Shown: piece by piece, positions 9,237-18,347 of the stretch
Numbering within the stretch: the first letter of the stretch is position 1
Layout of the letters: each line of letters starts with the position of its first letter
Assembly (NCBI GenBank): GCA_028821455.1
Contig: JAPPGE010000060.1
Span: 93,197-157,196, forward strand
Length of the DNA: 64,000 nucleotides
From: a bacterium
GTDB lineage: Bacteria > Pseudomonadota > Alphaproteobacteria > SP197
Direction of reading: 5' to 3'
Translations under genes and position numbers: made by a program
The notes under the pieces: generated by a model
Seen by the model: the letters and a program-made list of their open reading frames with translations, nothing else
The model's database searches: none
What the model was told of the DNA's origin: nothing

Positions 9237-10357
9237 TCCTGTGCCCCCTTGACCAGCGCACAGGCGGCAGCGTCGAAACCGACTTCAAGGCGAGAACCGA
9301 CTACGGGGTGTCGGGCCGAGGGATTGCTGCGCGTCTTCATCGTCAGGACATGACGTGCCTCGGGGTGCTTCAGTTCGGTGATTGTCTCCGAGCCGACGAA
9401 GGAGACCGAGACCACCTCGCACTCGATCCTGTTGCAGGTATCGTCGGCGGCTGGAACGAGAGCTTCGGGGCGCACGGCCAGCGCAAGCCCTTCGCGTACC
9501 TGCGGCGGAGGACCATCGACCCTCATCGTGCCGAAGGGAGTCGAGACCATTGTCGTGGCCTCCCCGGTGCTCTCGATGCGGCACGGCTCGAGAATGTTGC
9601 TCGCCCCGAAAAACGCGGCAACGAATCGGCTTTGCGGTCGATAGTAGAGATCCCTAGGCGTGCCGATCTGCTCGATGCGTCCGGACCGCATCACGCAGAT
9701 GCGGTCAGACACGGTGATGGCTTCGGACTGATCGTGCGTAACGAAAACGAAGGTGATGCCGCTGCGGCGCTGCACGACTTTCAGGAACCTCTGCATCTGG
9801 CGCCGCAACGTCGCATCGAGCGCGGCGAGCGGCTCGTCGAGCAAGATAAGACGCGGTTCGCAGATCATGGCGCGCGCAAGCGCGGTCCTCTGCTGCTGTC
9901 CGCCGCTCAGTTGTGCCGGGTAGCGATCGCCTAGATCCTCAAGTTCGACGATCGCGAGTGCGTCCCTGACCCGCGCGTCCCGCGTCGTGCGGGCAACACC
10001 CCGCACCCGCAAGCCGAACGCGACGTTTTCCCGCACCGTCATATGGGGGAAGAGCGCATAATCCTGGAAGACGGTGTTGAAGGGACGGCGGTTGATCGGC
10101 AGATCGGCGATGTCACGTCCGTCGAACTCGATGCGTCCGGCCGTGGGTTGCTGAAACCCGGCAATCGTGCGCAGCAGCGTGGTCTTTCCCGACCCCGAGG
10201 GGCCGAGCACGGTCAGGAACTCGCCGTTCAGGACGTCCAGGTCGAGGGGGCGAATGGCCTCGAAGTCCTGGAAGCGGACACCCAGCCCGCGGATTCGCAG
10301 AAGTGGGGTCCTGTCGCCTGCCACCTCGTGCCTGCTGTCGGCGTCAGGGGCGACCAT
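9233..10357 (-). CDS. ABC transporter ATP-binding protein, PotA-like
   Basis: A 374-residue import ATPase. Walker A is GPSGSGKTT, Q-loop in VFQDYALFPHM, signature LSGGQQQR, Walker B LILLDEPLAALD and the switch His in VTHDQ. The C-terminal 110 residues form the TOBE regulatory domain typical of PotA/CysA/MalK proteins. I prefer the ATG at 10357, which overlaps the end of the upstream dehydratase gene by 14 bp; a TTG ten codons earlier is also possible. It energises the importer encoded around it. Confidence 0.87.
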   Translation of the reverse strand: MVAPDADSRHEVAGDRTPLLRIRGLGVRFQDFEAIRPLDLDVLNGEFLTVLGPSGSGKTTLLRTIAGFQQPTAGRIEFDGRDIADLPINRRPFNTVFQDYALFPHMTVRENVAFGLRVRGVARTTRDARVRDALAIVELEDLGDRYPAQLSGGQQQRTALARAMICEPRLILLDEPLAALDATLRRQMQRFLKVVQRRSGITFVFVTHDQSEAITVSDRICVMRSGRIEQIGTPRDLYYRPQSRFVAAFFGASNILEPCRIESTGEATTMVSTPFGTMRVDGPPPQVREGLALAVRPEALVPAADDTCNRIECEVVSVSFVGSETITELKHPEARHVLTMKTRSNPSARHPVVGSRLEVGFDAAACALVKGAQE

Positions 10358-11513
10358 AGGCGCGCACGGCGTCCCAGTTGATCTCAACCCCGAGACCGGG
10401 CCTTGTGGGAGGCAGAATTTCGCCGTTCTTCAGAACGAGATCCTCCACGGCGAGTTCACGGCGGAGCTTTTCGATGCACAGCTGCGGGGGAAGATACTCG
10501 ACAAAGGCGATCCCGGGGGTCGCGAAGGCGAGATGGGCGGTGGCGGACAGCGACACTCCCGTCTTCCAGCAGTGCGGAACCACCGGCAGGTTCCTTTCGG
10601 CCGCCATCTCGCATACCGCACGTGCCTCGCCCACACCACCAACGCGCCCGACGTCCGGCTGGACGACACCAATCCGGCCACGCTCGATCAGGTCTTCGAA
10701 TTCCCAGCGGGTCGAGAGCCATTCCCCCGAGGCAATCCGGAAGGGCGCCAGAGCCGCCAGCCTGGCATGCTCGCCGAGAAAATCAGGCCAGAGCGGCGTC
10801 TCGACAAAGTAGAGGTCGAACTCTTCCCAGTCGCGCAGGACCGACCATGCCGTCTCGGCATCACGCCACAGGTACTGGACGTCCACCATCAGCGTCATGT
10901 CCGGCCCGAGTGTCCGGCGCACCGCCGCCACGACCTCCGTGTGGCGATCGTAGCTCTCGTTCATGCCGTCGTGCGCATAGGGGCCGGCCATGGTGCATTC
11001 GGCCTTGACGGCCTTGAAACCGAGTTTCTTCGCGTTCTCGGCCGATTCGCAGAGCGCATCCCGGTAGGCCTCGAAGCTGCTGCCGGCCGGTTGCAGGGAT
11101 GCATAGGGAACAAGCGGGGTCGGACGAAGTTCACCGAGGAGCTTCCACAAAGGCTCACCCGCAATCTTTCCGGCGAGATCCTGGAGTGCCATCTCGACAG
11201 CACCAAGGGCGTGGATTACTGCGCCACGGCGTCCGTTCATCGCCGTCATCGTGTAGACGTGACTCCAGAGCGCCTCGATATCGCGAGGGTCCTTACCCTT
11301 CAGCAATTCTGTCATGCCGAGACCCATGGTGTGTGTGCCGGAAGCCTCGATGCAAGCACGCCCGATCCACGGATTGAGATCGCTCTCGCCGTAACCCTCG
11401 AGGCCCTCGTCAGTGCTGACGACGATGAGCAAGCTGTCCTGGGCCGAGGAAGTCAGACCCGGATCGACGTCGTCGGCGACCAGGACGTGACACGCGATGT
11501 CGGTAATCTTCAC
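10344..11513 (-). CDS. Enolase-superfamily dehydratase (mandelate racemase/muconate lactonizing type)
   Basis: A 389-residue enolase-superfamily enzyme. The general base Lys lies in KAVKAE (Lys167/Lys170), metal ligands are Asp211, Glu238 and Glu264, and a His-Asp dyad is present (Asp287 in QPDVGRVGG, His314 in PHCWK). All catalytic groups of the mandelate racemase subgroup are therefore intact. With an SDR and an SMP-30 lactonase beside it, dehydration of an aldonic acid to a 2-keto-3-deoxy acid is the most reasonable role (inference). The start is a GTG at 11513 with a strong AAGGGGGG upstream; longer in-frame starts add residues outside the fold. Confidence 0.85.
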   Translation of the reverse strand: MKITDIACHVLVADDVDPGLTSSAQDSLLIVVSTDEGLEGYGESDLNPWIGRACIEASGTHTMGLGMTELLKGKDPRDIEALWSHVYTMTAMNGRRGAVIHALGAVEMALQDLAGKIAGEPLWKLLGELRPTPLVPYASLQPAGSSFEAYRDALCESAENAKKLGFKAVKAECTMAGPYAHDGMNESYDRHTEVVAAVRRTLGPDMTLMVDVQYLWRDAETAWSVLRDWEEFDLYFVETPLWPDFLGEHARLAALAPFRIASGEWLSTRWEFEDLIERGRIGVVQPDVGRVGGVGEARAVCEMAAERNLPVVPHCWKTGVSLSATAHLAFATPGIAFVEYLPPQLCIEKLRRELAVEDLVLKNGEILPPTRPGLGVEINWDAVRAYGRP

Positions 11514-11696
11514 CAGCAGTACCCCCCTTGCCGACATGCAAGTCACACGGACGGCAACCGGAATTCCGGGTGCCGTGACAACCCTGGACAGGTTACGCGA
11601 TTGCGGGCCCGCCGGCCGCAAGACTCGGATTAACAGGCCCGGGCGCTACGACAAGGTGACGGGCATCCCTCGCAGCATACCCGCCACCCCCTTCTG

Positions 11697-12701
11697 TTAC
11701 TGCGCGGCCTTCACCTCGTTCCAGACACTTACCCGGCGGTCGAAATCCTCAACCGGGCGGAGCCACACCAGCTTGTCGGCGTAATCGAGTCCGGGACTTT
11801 CGTTGGTCGTGTTCCCGTATCCGTTCTTTGCGGTCATGGCCGGGCCCGTCTCGCCGTTGAGATAGTGATTGACCCACTGATGGGCGCACTCGGAATCCTG
11901 CACGCCCTTGGAGAGAGCCCACGTGTCGAGCCAGCCGATGCCACCCTCGTCCGGAATGGAGTACACCACGTCGTAGCCGCGATTGGCGAGTGCGACGGTC
12001 TGGAACTCGCCCATCGAGAACATCAGCGTTGCTTCGCTGGAATCCCACATGTTCACGCCTTCCTCGAATCCGGCGTAGTAGCTGATGAGGTATTGCTTCT
12101 GCTCGATCAGCTTCATCTTGACGGATTCGAAGTCGGCATCACTGAGATTGAATGGATCCGCGAGTCCAAGAACGATTGCCGCGTTGGTCACGTTGTTGTT
12201 GGCATCGTCGAGCGCGAGCACGTGTCCCGCGTTCTCGGGGCTCCACAGGGCTTCCCAGGAACTGACCCCGTCCGGAAACGCTTCCTTGTCGTAAATGAGA
12301 CCGAGCGAACCCCAGGCGATCGGGACTCCGTAGGTTTCGCCTCCACTCATGACTTCCGCCACCGCGCTGAACGCGGGAAGCAGGTTCGAGGTGTTGGGAA
12401 TCTGCGACATGTCGAAGGGAATGATCAGACCCTGGTCGAGGTAGCGCTCGACGATCGAGGTATCGATCGAGACAAGGTCGTAGTCGGCGCCATCACTTCC
12501 CACCATCTTGGCGAACATTTCGTCCACCGACCCGGTGTAAGCCACGTTTACCTCGCAGCCCGTGGCCGCGGTGAAGGGCTCCACCCATTCCGGTTCTGAA
12601 TAGCCTTCGAAGCTGAAGAGCCGGACTTCCTGTGCCGAAGCCTGTGTGCCCGCGGCCAGAATGAGCGCCGCCGCCAGTTTCCATTCAAGCGATCGAAACA
12701 T
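11697..12701 (-). CDS. Periplasmic solute-binding protein, PotD/family 1-like
   Basis: A 334-residue extracellular binding protein with a Sec signal peptide of about 23 residues ending ASA-Q. The mature part has the spermidine/putrescine-binding fold (for example LFSFEGYSEPEW near the start and repeated aromatic residues for ligand contact). It delivers the ligand to the permeases encoded downstream. A gap of 183 bp with no gene separates it from the dehydratase. Its first 17 bp overlap the 3' end of the GntR gene, and a GGGAGA ribosome-binding site lies inside that gene. The ligand may not be a polyamine given the sugar-acid-type enzymes. Confidence 0.87.
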   Translation of the reverse strand: MFRSLEWKLAAALILAAGTQASAQEVRLFSFEGYSEPEWVEPFTAATGCEVNVAYTGSVDEMFAKMVGSDGADYDLVSIDTSIVERYLDQGLIIPFDMSQIPNTSNLLPAFSAVAEVMSGGETYGVPIAWGSLGLIYDKEAFPDGVSSWEALWSPENAGHVLALDDANNNVTNAAIVLGLADPFNLSDADFESVKMKLIEQKQYLISYYAGFEEGVNMWDSSEATLMFSMGEFQTVALANRGYDVVYSIPDEGGIGWLDTWALSKGVQDSECAHQWVNHYLNGETGPAMTAKNGYGNTTNESPGLDYADKLVWLRPVEDFDRRVSVWNEVKAAQ

Positions 12702-13416
12702 GGTTCATCTCCCAATTATCCGTTTCGTTTTGGTCCTCCGGCCGGTCTTGCGAAGACGACCACCAGCCGGCGATGTGTTCGCGCAGCACCGATGCCAGAT
12801 CCGAGGGATCACCCACGGCCAGAAAACGGCGAAGTTGCTCGTGCTGCACGACGACGGCGTCGAGGTCCGGATGGCTGCGGATCTCGAGTCCGAAGATGAT
12901 GAGAACCTGGCGCGAGATGCCTTCCCAGATGCCAAGTCCCAGTGAGTGTCCTGCTACCGAAAGGGCGGCCCGGTGAAACTCGACATCGGCGCGCTGGACC
13001 TGCTCGACATGTCCATCGGCAGCGCCCTTGCGCATCACGTCCAGGGCCTTGTCGATCTCCGCGAAACGGGAGGGATCGGCGCGCAACCGGGGTATCGTCC
13101 CTGCAAGCAGCAACGTCTCTAGCGCGATGCGCACACTGCACACCTCCCGGATCTGGCGATCATCGAAGGCAGCGACCTTCCAGCCTCGACCCGGAGAGGA
13201 GTTCACGATCCCCTGCAACCAGAGTTCGCGCATGGCCTCGCGGATCGGAACACGGCTCACGCCGAACTCCGCGGCGAGACTCTCCTCGACGAAACGGTGA
13301 CCGGGCGGAAACGCCCCGATGGCGATCGCAACGATGAGCCGGTCGATGACCTCGTCGGTAACCAGGCGTCTGCGAATCGGCGTGATCGGAGCCAGCCCCT
13401 GACCTCCCGCTTGCAT
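12685..13416 (-). CDS. GntR-family transcriptional regulator (FCD type)
   Basis: A 243-residue regulator with an N-terminal winged helix-turn-helix (residues 15-80, containing EEFGVSR-like LAAEFGVSRVPIREAM) and an alpha-helical FCD ligand-binding domain after residue 90. It heads the operon for the polyamine-type importer, dehydratase and SDR and is divergent from the SMP-30 gene, so it probably controls both and itself. FadR-type FCD regulators usually sense an acid or sugar-acid intermediate of the pathway they control. Confidence 0.88.
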   Translation of the reverse strand: MQAGGQGLAPITPIRRRLVTDEVIDRLIVAIAIGAFPPGHRFVEESLAAEFGVSRVPIREAMRELWLQGIVNSSPGRGWKVAAFDDRQIREVCSVRIALETLLLAGTIPRLRADPSRFAEIDKALDVMRKGAADGHVEQVQRADVEFHRAALSVAGHSLGLGIWEGISRQVLIIFGLEIRSHPDLDAVVVQHEQLRRFLAVGDPSDLASVLREHIAGWWSSSQDRPEDQNETDNWEMNHVSIA

Positions 13417-13443
13417 ACTGTCATGCTATAAGACTGTATGCGA
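13413..13443. promoter_or_regulatory. Candidate operator between the GntR gene and SMP-30 gene
   Basis: The divergent gap contains a GC-poor segment with an imperfect dyad: CATAC near 13414 mirrors GTATG ending near 13440, with inner GTC and GAC also in register. Half-sites of this kind are common for GntR/FCD proteins. The segment touches the GntR start codon, which would suit autoregulation. Confidence 0.4.
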
Positions 13444-13487
13444 CAGGTAAAGCAAGATGGACGACCTTCATAGGGAAGGGGTTGAGA

Positions 13488-14387
13488 ATGCCGTTCGGGA
13501 TCATCCGCCACGTTGCTGCCGCGGCCCATCTGGGAGAGGCGCCGCTGTGGCTTCCGACGTCCGGCGTGTTCCTGTGGCTCGATCTTTACGGCCGCGAGGT
13601 GCACCGCTTCGACCCGCAAACCGGAAGCGACCGGGTGATCGCGAGCGGCTATGCCGAGAACCTCGCGTGCCTAGTGCGCCTGAACGACGGGTTCGTGCTG
13701 CTTGTGACGGCGACGCGATTCATGCGCCTCGACCCCTCAAGCGGTGGCACTACTCCTCTGCCGGCGCCGCTCCGGCCCGCCGCAGGCACCTGCTTCAATG
13801 ACGGCAAGGTCGCGCCCGACGGGGCCCTCTGGCTCGGGATTTCGGATGTCGAGGAGGTCGAGCCGACCGGTTCGCTTCACCGCGTGAGCGCCTCTGGTGT
13901 CGAGTGCATTGACCGGGGCTTTGTCGTCGCGAACGGGCCGGCGTTCTCTCCGGATGGCAGGGGCGCGTACTTCGCCGATACCGTGAGCGGCCGCATCCTC
14001 CGCTACGCTCTCGACACCGAAGGCCGGCCCGTCGGGCGCACACTGTTCGCGGCTGTCCCGGCCGACAGGGGCATGCCCGACGGCATGACCACTGACCGCG
14101 ACGGACGCCTCTACAGCGCCCATTGGCAGGGCAACTGCATCAGCGTCCATGACGCCGGCGGCACGACGGTGGAGACGATCGCGCTTCCGGCCGCCAACAT
14201 CACATCCTGTGCCTTCGGAGGCGACGACGGCTCGCTGCTCCTTGCGACCAGTGCGGCCCGGGACGATGACGGCGGTCCCAGGTCGCCGCACGGCGATGCG
14301 TTCGTGCTCCGTGACCAGTCCAGGGGAACGCCGGAACCTGAGTTCGATCCGGCCTGGCTCGGAAGGGAACGCCCTTCGGGGCCTTGA
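13488..14387 (+). CDS. SMP-30/gluconolaconase-family lactonase
   Basis: A 299-residue six-bladed beta-propeller of the SMP-30/gluconolactonase/LRE family, hydrolysing aldonolactones with a divalent metal. The metal ligands are visible: Glu17 in GEAPLW, Asn in the NGPAF motif and Asp in PDGMT. FNDGKVAPDG is another family hallmark. ATG at 13488 is preceded by AGGGAAGGGG. It would hydrolyse the lactone made by the neighbouring SDR, giving the substrate of the enolase-superfamily dehydratase (inference). It converges on the glycerol-1-phosphate-dehydrogenase-like gene with only 32 bp between. Confidence 0.87.
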   Translation: MPFGIIRHVAAAAHLGEAPLWLPTSGVFLWLDLYGREVHRFDPQTGSDRVIASGYAENLACLVRLNDGFVLLVTATRFMRLDPSSGGTTPLPAPLRPAAGTCFNDGKVAPDGALWLGISDVEEVEPTGSLHRVSASGVECIDRGFVVANGPAFSPDGRGAYFADTVSGRILRYALDTEGRPVGRTLFAAVPADRGMPDGMTTDRDGRLYSAHWQGNCISVHDAGGTTVETIALPAANITSCAFGGDDGSLLLATSAARDDDGGPRSPHGDAFVLRDQSRGTPEPEFDPAWLGRERPSGP

Positions 14388-14419
14388 GTTCGCCTGCCTT
14401 GCGCAGCACCTGGCACCGG

Positions 14420-15487
14420 TCAACGATCACGATGCGTGTAGGCCCGGGTCAGGCGGTCCTTGAGGTCAGAGACGAAACCGGTCGTCAGGACGGCATCATG
14501 GGCTATGGAATGCCAGAGTCCGACCTGGTTGACATAGGACCGCATCGTCATCAGGCCCTCCTCGAGCTGGTCCCACGTCAAGCCCATCGCCTCGGGGCGA
14601 ATGTCGAGACCGATGCCCGAGATTGTATCGAGCATCTCCTCGGCTCGGTCACCGTGCAGCATCGAGCCGACGATGACGCCGAGGCACACGGGCTGGCCGT
14701 GGAGGAACTTTTTCCCTGTCAGTTTCTCCAGTGTGTAGAAGAGGAAGTGGTCGGTTCCCTCGATGTGGCGGGGGCACCACCCCGACCCGTGATAGCTCGT
14801 GCCCCATTTGAGGCCGTCGGCCAGTGCGTCGATGCCGCGGTCGTTCATGGCGCGGATGTTGTCGACGTTCTCGACGACCGTCCTGACCTTCGCCAGGGAC
14901 TGCCTCGCCAGATTCCCGTCGAACCGCCACTTTTCCTCGATCTTCCCTTCCCTCTCGGCGTAGCGCCAGTCCAGAACCCCGGTGTGAAAACAGAGGATGT
15001 CGCCGATTCCCGACCAGTTCAGCGCCGGTGGGCAGCCGGCAAGAACGTCGTAGTCGATGTAGATGGCCTGCGGCACGGCCCAGCCGCGATAGACGACCCG
15101 CCCGTCGAGCCGGACTCCCGAGCGCTGGCCGTAGACGGCATTCACCGAAAGGGCCGTCGGCGCCTGGAAGAGCGGCAGGTTCAGGCGCCACGAGAAGTAC
15201 TTCGCGACGTCCAGCGCCTGGCCTCCGCCAAGCCCGACGATGGCGCGCACTTCGCCGAGGCTCGCGGCCTCGCGGTCGAGGTCGGCCTGTTCGATCGACC
15301 CGCAGAAGTAGGGCCTGCAGTCGGCGCCGGCAAAATGACGGGAGAAGAGCGGCCAGAGGTCGTCCATCGTGACCACGAGGAAGGGTGGATTGACGAAATG
15401 GCGAAACTCGTCCAGCAAGCCGCGACCGAACACGGTCGGAAAGCCGTAGGCAAGATCCCGGGCGTGATCGTGAGGCAAATTGGTCAT
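14420..15487 (-). CDS. sn-glycerol-1-phosphate dehydrogenase-like enzyme (copy 1)
   Basis: A 355-residue member of the iron-alcohol dehydrogenase/dehydroquinate synthase fold, closest to the AraM/EgsA glycerol-1-phosphate dehydrogenase group. The NAD-binding GLGGGQALDVAK lies at residues 85-96, and metal ligands fit Asp163, His247 and His263. Family members reduce dihydroxyacetone phosphate or oxidise polyol phosphates. It is the last gene of an eight-gene importer operon and has a paralog four genes upstream. Whether the substrate is glycerol phosphate or another polyol cannot be read from sequence. Confidence 0.82.
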   Translation of the reverse strand: MTNLPHDHARDLAYGFPTVFGRGLLDEFRHFVNPPFLVVTMDDLWPLFSRHFAGADCRPYFCGSIEQADLDREAASLGEVRAIVGLGGGQALDVAKYFSWRLNLPLFQAPTALSVNAVYGQRSGVRLDGRVVYRGWAVPQAIYIDYDVLAGCPPALNWSGIGDILCFHTGVLDWRYAEREGKIEEKWRFDGNLARQSLAKVRTVVENVDNIRAMNDRGIDALADGLKWGTSYHGSGWCPRHIEGTDHFLFYTLEKLTGKKFLHGQPVCLGVIVGSMLHGDRAEEMLDTISGIGLDIRPEAMGLTWDQLEEGLMTMRSYVNQVGLWHSIAHDAVLTTGFVSDLKDRLTRAYTHRDR

Positions 15488-15583
15488 CTCCCGTGCCGGA
15501 GGTCAGAGGGTGCCGCGGCGTCTCCGCCAAAGAAGGACAAACAGCCGCCCCGTTCGCCGGCACCGTTCAAGGGTCTGTCCGTG

Positions 15584-16795
15584 TTACGGGTCTGCATCTC
15601 GGTTCCCCGACCAGCCCAGGATCGCCGCCTCACGGCTGCGCTTGACATCGCTCCAGCCCTGGCGGCAGCCATCGCCCCGTGTCCGGAAGCGGTCGGCTTC
15701 CTCCCGGATTGCGGCGGCCACCAGAGCGGCTTCCGTGTCGGTCAGATTGCAGGGGTCGAGATAGAGTTCCTGTCGCTCGACGAGATCGTCGCGCACCACG
15801 ATGCTGGGGGTCCTCCCGGCAAGCCGGGCGGCCAGTTCCCAGGCATGGAAACCCGCGGTCCGGGGCGCGATGGTAATGCGGACCCGGGTAATCGGGTTGC
15901 CGGTCCAGTCGGCATGGCTGGCGATGCGGACGCCAGGCATGTCAGCGAGTTCGCGCATCCAGAAGGCGACGCGTGCCTCCTCGGTCTTCCGGGCGGCTTC
16001 ATGATCGCGTTTCTCCCACAGTTCGAGTGCCGCCATGGCGCCAACGACGCTCTCCTTGCCCGCTTTCATCGTCCGCCCGATTCCACGGTGCTGAAGATAG
16101 GTGGCGCGGATGAGATCGGAGCTTCCGGCCACGATTGCGCTGGTGACTCCCGACAGGAACTTGTGGCCGGAATGGATCACCGCGGCTGCACCGAGTTCGA
16201 TGGGCCGGGTCAGGTCGTACTCGGCGGCCATGTCGACGATCACCGGCACGCGATGGTCGCGGCACAGGTCGATGAAGACATCCATGGGAAGTTCGTTTTC
16301 GCGCACGGTATGGTGCGAAACGACGTACATGGCCGCCGCCGCCCCCCCTGCCAGAGCGTCGGCCAGGTGCCAGGTTTCGCAGGCTGCAGCGGTGCCTACG
16401 GGAACGACCTCGGCTCCGGCAAGGCGGATCGCCTGATCGATCGGCGCTCCATAGTTCACCATGTGTCCCATGGGCAACAGGACACGCCGCTCGCCGGCCA
16501 CGCAAGGCAGAGCCTCGATCCTTGCAAGGTCTGCGCCGGTGAGGCACGCGGCGACCGTTTGCGTCATGGCTGCCGCGGAGCACGAAGCGATGCACCCCGC
16601 CTCGGCCCCGGTCACGCGTGCGATGACGGCGCCTGCGCGTGACTGCAGTTCGTCCATGTCGACGAAGGACGTGAGGATCCGGTCGACGCACGCACGCACG
16701 TCCGGGCGAACCCTCGAAGCGCCGATGCGCGTCATCGTCCCGGAGACGTTGATGACCGGAGTGAGCTGCCATCGGGTGAAGGGGTCGTCTGTCAT
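15584..16795 (-). CDS. SelA-like PLP enzyme (glucosaminate-6-phosphate ammonia-lyase type)
   Basis: A 403-residue fold-type I PLP enzyme of the SelA/DgaE family. The Schiff-base Lys is Lys212 in HSGHKFLSG and the cofactor Asp is Asp188 in IVDMAAEYD. Family members other than selenocysteine synthase include D-glucosaminate-6-phosphate ammonia-lyase, which removes ammonia from a 2-amino sugar acid. No tRNA-binding extension is present and no selenium genes are near, so a lyase or racemase acting on the imported compound is more likely. The last 30 residues are basic and poorly conserved. It starts within the ATGA overlap of the ATPase gene. Confidence 0.8.
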   Translation of the reverse strand: MTDDPFTRWQLTPVINVSGTMTRIGASRVRPDVRACVDRILTSFVDMDELQSRAGAVIARVTGAEAGCIASCSAAAMTQTVAACLTGADLARIEALPCVAGERRVLLPMGHMVNYGAPIDQAIRLAGAEVVPVGTAAACETWHLADALAGGAAAAMYVVSHHTVRENELPMDVFIDLCRDHRVPVIVDMAAEYDLTRPIELGAAAVIHSGHKFLSGVTSAIVAGSSDLIRATYLQHRGIGRTMKAGKESVVGAMAALELWEKRDHEAARKTEEARVAFWMRELADMPGVRIASHADWTGNPITRVRITIAPRTAGFHAWELAARLAGRTPSIVVRDDLVERQELYLDPCNLTDTEAALVAAAIREEADRFRTRGDGCRQGWSDVKRSREAAILGWSGNRDADP

Positions 16796-17835
16796 GGAAG
16801 CCGTTCTCCGGTCGTGCTGTCGAATGCGTGCAGCCGGTCCGGCCGGAGTGCCAGTGACAACGTCTCGCCGGCACGGACCATACCGCGTATGTCGCCGCTG
16901 GTTCGAACGGTCAGGCGCGCACCACGGGCATTGCTGAGATGGACAAGCGCCTCGTGTCCGAGGTCCTCGATTCTGTTGACGCGTGCCTCGCCAATCGGGA
17001 CCGCGCCTTCGGCCGACCCGATCAGGAGGTGCTCGGGCCGAATACCGAGCGTCGATCCACAGCCGCGATCGACCGTCGTTGAGGCGTCGCCGAGAAGGTC
17101 CTTCGCGTCATGGAGGTTCATGCGCGGACTGCCGATGAAACCCGCCACAAAGGTGTTCGCTGGCCGTTCGTAGAGTTCGGTGGGAACACCGACCTGCATG
17201 ATCCGGCCCTGGTTCATCACCGCGATCCGATCACCCATCGTCATGGCCTCGACCTGATCATGAGTCACGTAGACCGTCGTGGTTGTCAGCTGGCGCTGCA
17301 TCTCGGAGATTTCACCCCGCATCTGAACCCTGAGTTCCGCATCGAGATTGGACAGCGGCTCATCGAAGAGGAATGCATCCGGCCTGCGAATCATGGCGCG
17401 CCCCAGGGCAACACGCTGCGCCTGGCCACCCGAAAGCTGGCGAGGCTTCCGGGCGAGCAGCTCGCCGAGACCCAGCATGTCGGCGACGCGCTCGACCTCG
17501 CTCCTGACGGTGGCGGGATCGGTCTTCCTGATTCTCAGTCCGAAGGAAAGATTGTCGCGCACCGACATGTTCGGAAACAACGCGTAGGACTGGAACACCA
17601 TCGAGATGTTGCGCTGGGCGGGAGAGAGATGGTTGACGCGTTCGCCGCCAATCATCAGGTCGCCCGACGAGATGGTCTCGAGACCTGCGATCATCCTGAG
17701 CGTGGTCGACTTGGCGCAGCCCGAGGGACCGACCAGTACCATGAACTCTCCCTCGCGGACGTGGAGGTCGAGGCCGGAGATGACCTTGACATCGCCGTAG
17801 CTCTTCGCGACGTCCAGAAATCGGATGTCTCTCAT
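16792..17835 (-). CDS. Carbohydrate ABC transporter ATPase, UgpC/MalK-like
   Basis: A 347-residue ATPase of the MalK/UgpC class. Q-loop FQSYALFPNM, signature LSGGQAQRVALGRA, Walker B AFLFDEPLSNLD and switch THDQVEAM are normal; Walker A reads GPSGCAKST, with Ala replacing the last conserved Gly. The C-terminal OB-fold/TOBE region ends with ALRPDRLHAFD, usual for MalK-like proteins. It overlaps both neighbours by ATGA and would energise the UgpAE-type permeases encoded upstream. Confidence 0.87.
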   Translation of the reverse strand: MRDIRFLDVAKSYGDVKVISGLDLHVREGEFMVLVGPSGCAKSTTLRMIAGLETISSGDLMIGGERVNHLSPAQRNISMVFQSYALFPNMSVRDNLSFGLRIRKTDPATVRSEVERVADMLGLGELLARKPRQLSGGQAQRVALGRAMIRRPDAFLFDEPLSNLDAELRVQMRGEISEMQRQLTTTTVYVTHDQVEAMTMGDRIAVMNQGRIMQVGVPTELYERPANTFVAGFIGSPRMNLHDAKDLLGDASTTVDRGCGSTLGIRPEHLLIGSAEGAVPIGEARVNRIEDLGHEALVHLSNARGARLTVRTSGDIRGMVRAGETLSLALRPDRLHAFDSTTGERLP

Positions 17836-18347
17836 CGGAATGCGTTCCAGTCCGGGGAAATCGAGACGATCGCATCAATCTCGACGGTGATGTTGCCGGG
17901 CAGGGATGCCATGCCAACGGCGGTGCGCGCATGCCTGCCCCGTTCGCCGAAGACATCGCAAAACAGGTTCGAGCAACCGTCGATGACCGCCGGGTGATCG
18001 ACGAAATCGGGTCCGGCATTGACCATGCCGAAGACGCGTCGAATCTGCACGACGTGTTCAAGCGAGCCAAGGATTTCCCTTATCGCTGCGATCAGCACGA
18101 GCCCGGTTCTTTGCGCGTGGTGGAACGCCTCATGGACCGGAACGTCGAGCCCGACCTTGCCCGTCGCCAGCCTGCCGCATTCCAGGACCGGCCCCTGGCC
18201 CGACAGATAGAGTGTTGTGCCTTCGATGGAGCCCAGATCGAAGTTCCCGACAGGCGCGGGGACCGGGGGGACGACATGGCCAAGTTCGGCGAGCCGCCGG
18301 TCCGCGATGCTCTCCGGTCCGGCCGTTCCGCGTCGTCGTGTGTTCAT
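17832..18347 (-). CDS. RidA-family (YjgF/YER057c) enamine/imine deaminase
   Basis: A 171-residue RidA-family protein, longer than the usual 130 because of an N-terminal extension of about 35 residues. The conserved block near the C-terminus, RTAVGMASLPGNITVEID, contains the Arg that binds the substrate carboxylate and the final Glu. RidA proteins hydrolyse reactive enamines or imines released by PLP enzymes. Sitting in one operon with a SelA-like PLP enzyme, it probably finishes or detoxifies that enzyme's product (inference). Confidence 0.82.
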   Translation of the reverse strand: MNTRRRGTAGPESIADRRLAELGHVVPPVPAPVGNFDLGSIEGTTLYLSGQGPVLECGRLATGKVGLDVPVHEAFHHAQRTGLVLIAAIREILGSLEHVVQIRRVFGMVNAGPDFVDHPAVIDGCSNLFCDVFGERGRHARTAVGMASLPGNITVEIDAIVSISPDWNAFR

